A DNA stretch of 64,000 bases. Source: Pelagophyceae sp. CCMP2097 (taxonomy: Eukaryota > Sar > Pelagophyceae). The position numbers and the translations under genes are program-made. The notes beneath the pieces are model-generated. The model was not told the origin of the DNA and did not search any database. It saw nothing but the letters and a program-made list of their open reading frames with translations. Below, in pieces: positions 59,467-64,000 of this stretch (position 1 is the first letter of the stretch; every line of letters begins with the position of its first letter). The stretch is from contig MU657185.1 in assembly GCA_026770575.1 (NCBI GenBank), positions 387,423 to 451,422 of the forward strand, written 5' to 3'.

Positions 59467-61531
59467 ATGATGCGGCTGCCGACGATCCCGAAGAAGCCCG
59501 GGTCCACGGCGCAAGGCAAGGCGCGGCTCCAGAGCAAGAGCGCGCCGGAGGCCGCCGAGGGGCGCCCCGAGCGGCCCAGGGAGGCGGGCGGCACGCCCGT
59601 GGCCCTGTACCACTACGTCATCAACAAGGGGAACAACTCGCGCCTGATCCTGGCCGCGATGCGGCAGCGTGAGCCTGCTCGACGGGCCGGGTCGGGCGCC
59701 CGCCGTCAGACCCGCGTCGAGGGCGCGTCGCGGCCGGCCGCGAGCGCGCCTTGTAGGCCCGTGGTTCGGGGCCGCGCCCGTCGACGCGTCGAAGAAGTCG
59801 AACCGGCGCACGTTCCACTGGGAGATGTACGGCCAGAAGAGGACGTTTGGCAAGCGCCGCAGCACGTGCAACCACCTCGAGGGCAACGGCGCGCTCGTCT
59901 CGAAGAAGGGCCTACACTTCACCATGAAGCGGCACTGCGAGGGCGGCGAGAGCGAACCCATGACGTCGTTCATGCCGCTCTCGTTCCACCTCGTCGCGGG
60001 CGCCGAGGCCGGCGAGGAGTTCGCCGCCTTCGACCAGTCGTGAGTGCCCTGGCTCGAGAGGAACTTACGGCATTCCAAAGGCACGCCATTGCCGCCGCTG
60101 CCGCAGGAGGGGGCTGCCTTGCGGGGGGGCTCGTACGCATGGAGGGGGGCCTCGTACGCCTCTGGACACAGGTTCGCGTCGTCGCTCCGCGAGGTCGAGT
60201 CGCGGCGGGCGCAGTCGGCGCCGTCCGCGAAGCCCGACGACGGCGGCGACGAGGCCGGCGGCGACGACGGCGGCGGCGACGCGCAGGCGCGGTCGCGCAC
60301 GGCGTCGGACGCCGGCGAGAAGGACGCCGGCGAGAAGGACGACACGACCAAGCGCCGCAGGCGCAGGTGAGGCGCGCCGCCGCGCGGCCGGCGGAAACGG
60401 ACCGCGCGTCGCAGGCGGCGCAAGCCGACGGAGGGCGACGCGACGAACTGCTGGATCCTCAAGCGCGGCACCGGCGTCGCGAGCAGCCCGATGACCGCCG
60501 GACGCCATCCCAAACAGTCCTGCCGTACGGGCGCCCGCGGCCCCACCTCGCCTTCGCGCGGCGACGTTGCCGCTAGGCCGGCGTCGTTTTCGAATCGGGG
60601 CTTTGGGATCAGAGTCTCGAACGACCGCGAGGAAATGTCGGCCATCGTGGGCTCCGAAGCGCGAAGCGACGCGCGCTGCGGCGGCTGGATCGTGCAGCGG
60701 TACATCGAGCGGCCGCTCCTCGTGCGCCAGCGCAAGTTCGACGTCCGGGTCTTCGTCGTCCTCGTGGCGGCGCCGGCGCTGCGCGCGTACGTGCACAAAT
60801 CGGCCAACTACGTCCGCACGAGCTCCGAGCTCTACTCGCTCGCGCCGGCGACGCTGTCGAACCGCCTCATGCACCTCACGAACGACGGCGTGCAGAACAC
60901 GCAGTCGGACAAGTACGGTAAATACGAGGCCGGCAACAAGCTCAGTCTCGCCGCTCTGCAAGACTCGCTCGTCGAGCGCGGCCGCTGCGCCGACGACTGG
61001 CTCGCCGCCAAGCTGCTGCCGCGCATTCGAGAACTTGTTGCGCTCACCGCCGCCGCCGCGCGCGAATCGCTAAACCCGCACGGTCGGCGGGGGTTCGAGC
61101 TCTTGGGCTACGACTTTATGCTCGACGACGACCTCAACGTCTACCTCATCGAGATCAACTCCAACCCCTGCCTCGAGCTCGTCTGTGAGCCAAAACAGCG
61201 ACGGGACTCGGATGAAGGCCTTTTCGCGTCTCCACTGCGATGCGGCGCAAACGCAGGCCCGATGCTCGAGGAGACGCTTCCGAAGATGATCTCGGACGTG
61301 CTCAAAGTCGGCCTCGACGCCGTCATGCCCCCGCCGAAGCCCGTGCGCCGCCGCGTCCCTCGGCAGTCCCCTCGCCGTCGTCGACGAAAGCGCCCACAGG
61401 CGGACTGCTCGCGGCGGCAGCGCGAGGCCCTCGACGCGCTCGAGGCGACGCCGCACGACTTTGAGGAAGTCGAGCTCCCACCGCGACGGAGAGCGGCCAC
61501 GCCGGCCGACGGCCCGGAGGACGACTCGTAA
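59467..61531 (+). CDS. Tubulin tyrosine ligase-like protein
   Basis: Predicted 560-aa member of the TTLL family, which adds glutamate, glycine or tyrosine to tubulin tails. Exons are 59467-59668, 59757-60039, 60172-60366, 60415-60462 and 60577-61531. The fourth intron needs a GC donor (GCGCGGCACC at 60463); splicing then restores CWILKPASFSNRGFGIRV, the ATP-binding motif WILKPxxxxNRGxGI. Other TTL motifs are WIVQRYIERPLLV, RQRKFDVRVFVVL, NRLMHLTNDGVQ, and GYDFMLDDDLNVYLIEINSN with the Mg-binding Glu and Asn. The N-terminal part has PWFGAAPVDAS and RTFHWEMYG. An acidic insert (KPDDGGDEAGGDDGGGD) lies before the ATP-grasp core. Subfamily not assigned. It belongs with the ciliary theme of the window. 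Confidence 0.88.
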
Positions 61532-61576
61532 GGCATCCATCTTCTGGCGACCCCTCGCTTCTGGGACAGAGGCACG

Positions 61577-62316
61577 TTACGACCCCGGAGCCGGCCCCGG
61601 CTCGTCCGGCGCGGCGCGTTGTGCGAAGCTACGCGCGATGGCGCCGGCGTCCGTCGCGACGGCCGCGTAGCACGGCCCGGTGATCGCGGCGAGGCCCGGG
61701 AGGCCGTCGAACGGGAAATAGTCGGGCGAGACGTAGTGCCAGCAGCCCGCGACGATCAAGGGGAGCTCCGCGACTGGGCCGCACACCGCCGCCGCCAAGG
61801 CGACGGCGAGTGTCGCGGCCGTGCCGTCGAGCCTACCGCCGGTGCGCTTACGCCCCCTCGGGACGCGACGTGCACGATCGACTGGCGGCGCGCCGCGACG
61901 GTCGCCCCGGCAGTGTGGACTCACAGCGCCCACTGGAGCAGCGCGAGCAGCGCGAGCAAGGGCAGCCCGAGCGGCTCTGCGCACAGCACCTCGGACAGCT
62001 TGATGATGGCCACCGTCGACGCGAACGCGGCGGCCGCGGTGGCGTCGGCCCGCCGCAGCCGTGGCTCGACGAAGCGCGCCTCGCCGACGAGGCGCCGCGC
62101 GGCCGCCGGCGCCGCGACGCCGAGCACGACGTACGCCGCCGCGAGCAGCGGCGGGATCAGCAGCGACGTCTTGCCGCCAAAGGGGAGGTCCACGGGGAAC
62201 GCGTCGTAGGCCAGCAGCACACCGTTGTGCACGGCGTCGACGCACGGTCCGACAATGCCTCCGACGGCGGCCGTGCCGCGCACCGCGGCGGCGAGCCGCG
62301 GCGACGGGCCCTTCAT
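61577..62316 (-). CDS. INSIG-like membrane protein
   Basis: Predicted 215-aa multi-span protein; exons 62316-61925 and 61832-61577, with a 92-nt GT-AG intron joining LLALLQWAL to LDGTAATLAVAL. The start VGGIVGPCVDAVHNGVLLAY and the C-terminal VAGCWHYVSPDYFPFDGLPG match the insulin-induced gene (INSIG) family, which in animals retains SCAP/SREBP and controls HMG-CoA reductase turnover in the ER according to sterol level. About six hydrophobic segments are visible. The algal role may be sterol-related but is unproven. An upstream exon is possible. Its stop is 45 bp from the TTLL stop. Confidence 0.7.
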
Positions 62317-62478
62317 CCGACGCTGCACAAAGTCCTCGAGGCCTCGACTCCTCCAAGCTCCCGTTCAGCCTCGTACGAAGAGTTCGAGCGAGGTCACTTG
62401 TGCAAGGTGCTTTTTTGGAGAAGGCCGGGTCTGAGTCGGTCGAAATTGAGTCGAAGGAAGATCTAGATTCGAAGGACG

Positions 62479-63491
62479 ATGCTCGGCCGCATCTTCTGGG
62501 TGGCGGCGGTCGTCGCGGCGAAGGACGGCGCTTCGCCGTCGGAGGTCCTCTGGCGCGACAACGCGGCGCTGGCGCAGGCGTCGCTGCGTGACCCCTTTGT
62601 GGCGGCGCTCGGCGCGGGCACGCTGCGGCGCGAGGCCTTTGCGGGCTACGTGCGGCAGGACGCGTACTTCCTCACGTGCTTCGCAAAGGCATATGGGCGC
62701 GCCATCGGCAAGTGCGGCGGCGGCTACGCGGCGTCGGCGCGGTGCGTCGACAGCTTGCGCGCGCTCCTCGGCGCCGTCTCCGAGGAGCTGCTGCTGCACG
62801 CGGCGTACGCGGCGCAGTGGGGCGTGGACCTCGACGAGGACCTGCCGGCCATGGCCGCGACGGACGACTACGTGCGGTTTCTCGACCGCGTCTCCACAGA
62901 CGCCGAATCGTCCATCGGAGACGTCCTCGCCGCCATGGCGCCGTGCATGCGCCTCTACGCCTTCCTCGGCACCACGCTTGCCGCAGCCGGCGCCGAAAGA
63001 ACCGACAACCCCTACGCCGAATGGGTCACGACGTGCGTCCGCGCCGCGACTCCGACGCCGGCGCGCGCTGCACCCGCGCGCCGCACAGCTACGCGTCGGC
63101 GGACTTTGGCCAAGCCGCGGAGACGGTCGAGCGCCTCTTGGACGTCCGAGGCACCCGCGTCCCCCGCGAGCGCCCCGGCGGCCGACGACGACCCGCCCCG
63201 CCGCAGGACGACCCGCCCCGCCGCAGGAACATCTGCCGTCGCTCACGCGGCGCGCGAGCGACAACTACGCGAGTACCACCGTCGCCTGCTTTGTTCGGCC
63301 TCGGCCGGCGCCTCGGTCGATCCCCCGCGCCGCCGGGACGCGCGCGGAGATTTTCGACTAGGCCGAGGCGATGAAGCTCGAGCTCGCATTCTTCGCCGCT
63401 CACGACGGGTCGCCGGTGCGTGCCGACCGCCCGACGCGCCGAGTTCGACGCATGCCAGCAGGCCTCCGACTCGACGGCGCCGGAGCTCTGA
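62479..63491 (+). CDS. TenA/thiaminase-II-like protein
   Basis: Predicted 230-aa protein (typical TenA length). Exons are 62479-63032, 63089-63143, 63362-63415 and 63462-63491, all introns GT-AG. The TenA core is clear: EVLWRDNAALAQASLRDPFV, LGAGTLRREAFAGYVRQDAY, LTCFAKAYGRAIGK, then EELLLHAAYA. Splicing adds EWVTTYASADFGQAAETVER and the C-terminal EAMKLELAFFAAHDG, where TenA enzymes have their final helix with a catalytic Glu. TenA proteins hydrolyse thiamin or salvage its pyrimidine (aminopyrimidine aminohydrolase). The classical catalytic Cys is not obvious, as in the TenA_E subgroup. The TAG before EAMKLEL is both an in-frame stop and the proposed splice acceptor. Confidence 0.75.
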
Positions 63492-63803
63492 TCCCGCGAG
63501 GCAGCCAGCCGGCGACCCTTGCTTATATATTATCGTTGGCGTGCTGAGCGACGAGGGCGCAGCAGAGGAACGTAGAGCCCGACCCTCCCTCGGCATCGGC
63601 CACGCAAGTTGCGTCCGAGGGCATGCGCTCGAATCCTCAGAGAGAATCTCGGTTAAATTTTTCAAATTTCTTCTTCGCGGTGTATTTGTATGATTGTTTT
63701 TGAGGGCGAAGATAATAATGGCTCGCTGCGTGCGCCATCGTCTCTTGACGTGCGCATGCCATCGTCTCACGACGCATGCCATCGTCTCACGACGGCAGGC
63801 ACA
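63492..63803. other. Intergenic, AT-richer transition region
   Basis: Composition changes here from the GC-rich style of the rest of the window to a clearly AT-richer one (ttaaatttttcaaatttcttc at 63653-63672). It contains the short repeat array at 63731-63795 directly in front of the PHD-finger gene. Confidence 0.6.
63731..63795 (+). repeat. 20-bp direct repeats upstream of PHD gene
   Basis: Two exact copies of gcatgccatcgtctcacgac (63754-63773 and 63774-63793), preceded by a diverged copy (tgcgccatcgtctcttgacg). They end about 10 bp before the ATG of the PHD-finger gene. Confidence 0.85.
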
Positions 63804-64000
63804 ATGAAGTGCATACAGAAGAAGACGCTAACTGTCGTCGAAAGAAGCCGCCCAAATATTGACATAGACGACAATCCGAACACATGTTTGATTTGTAAAA
63901 AGTCCTCCATGCTACAGGACTGTGAAACTGGAGACCCAACTGTCATTATTTGCGAACGTTGCGGTGGTGATTACCACCTTGGTTGCTTAGGCCTCAACGC
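63804..64000 (+). CDS. PHD-finger protein, 5' end only
   Basis: An ATG at 63804 opens a frame that runs off the right edge (65 codons). Residues 30-65 form the first half of a PHD-type zinc finger: CLICKKSSMLQDCETGD, then IICERCGGDYHLGCLGLN, giving the pattern C-x2-C...C-x2-C-x4-H-x2-C. PHD fingers read histone tails, so a chromatin protein is likely, although some transposon-encoded proteins also carry them. Codon use (AAT, ATT, TTG, GGT, TGT) is strikingly AT-richer than every other gene here. Confidence 0.6.
   Translation, partial: MKCIQKKTLTVVERSRPNIDIDDNPNTCLICKKSSMLQDCETGDPTVIICERCGGDYHLGCLGLN

Noticed and set aside
62365..63264. A 299-aa minus-strand frame opposite the TenA-like gene
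   Set aside because: Arg/Gly-rich shadow of the sense gene with no motif.
1..64000. tRNA, rRNA or snoRNA genes
   Set aside because: No cloverleaf-type or rRNA-like segment was recognised by eye. A covariance-model scan would be needed to exclude them.

Overview
The window is nuclear DNA from a GC-rich, gene-dense eukaryotic alga with a secondary plastid, most likely a stramenopile; a pelagophyte of the Aureococcus type fits best, but this is inference. Several proteins start with a signal peptide followed by an ASAFAP-like cleavage motif (acyl carrier protein SASAFAP, 2OG-oxygenase/TPR protein VSAFAP, zinc-finger protein VSALVP, unknown plastid protein DALAP). Genes are separated by about 50-500 bp. 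They carry many short introns (typically 45-150 nt). One assembly gap of 308 N lies at 53206-53513. No tRNA, rRNA, CRISPR array or prokaryote-style operon was seen. Exon junctions were inferred by hand from frame, splice dinucleotides and domain continuity; most models close exactly in frame.

Layout. 1-5.3 kb: tail of an unknown gene, a TauE/SafE carrier, an IQ/WW-domain protein. 5.6-10.7 kb: an unknown Rossmann-like gene, plastid acyl carrier protein, a cytosolic carboxypeptidase-like pseudoenzyme. 10.8-17.1 kb: NSUN2/Trm4 RNA methyltransferase, plastid-type 2OG-oxygenase/TPR protein, a coiled-coil protein, a CxxCxGxG zinc-finger membrane protein. 17.5-26.5 kb: CC2D1-like protein, SAM methyltransferase, PGAM5-like phosphatase, GST, C2HC zinc-finger protein, GT61-like glycosyltransferase. 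26.6-30.2 kb: the ciliary nexin-dynein regulatory complex subunit DRC11. 30.4-33.4 kb: an RRM-HPR-RAP-SAP protein whose shortened paralogue lies at 57.1-59.3 kb. 33.6-39.8 kb: a radical-SAM-like protein lacking its cluster cysteines, a 2OG oxygenase, two unknown genes, and a V-ATPase subunit F/SBF2-like fusion. 40.2-52.2 kb: one giant minus-strand gene (predicted 3707 aa) with four PUB domains, EF-hands, WD40 repeats and a pseudokinase. 52.7-63.5 kb: NOT4-type RING protein, F-box-like protein, an unknown gene, the RAP-family paralogue with decayed tail, a tubulin-tyrosine-ligase-like enzyme, INSIG-like protein, TenA-like protein. 63.7-64 kb: an AT-richer stretch with short repeats and the start of a PHD-finger gene.

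Themes. Four genes point to cilia or microtubules (DRC11, TTLL, the tubulin-deglutamylase-like pseudoenzyme, and possibly the IQ/WW protein). Several others concern the plastid. The most unusual features are nine inferred GC-AG introns among roughly seventy, three proteins that keep an enzyme fold but lack its catalytic residues, and the giant multi-PUB protein, which simple ORF calling would split into at least five genes.
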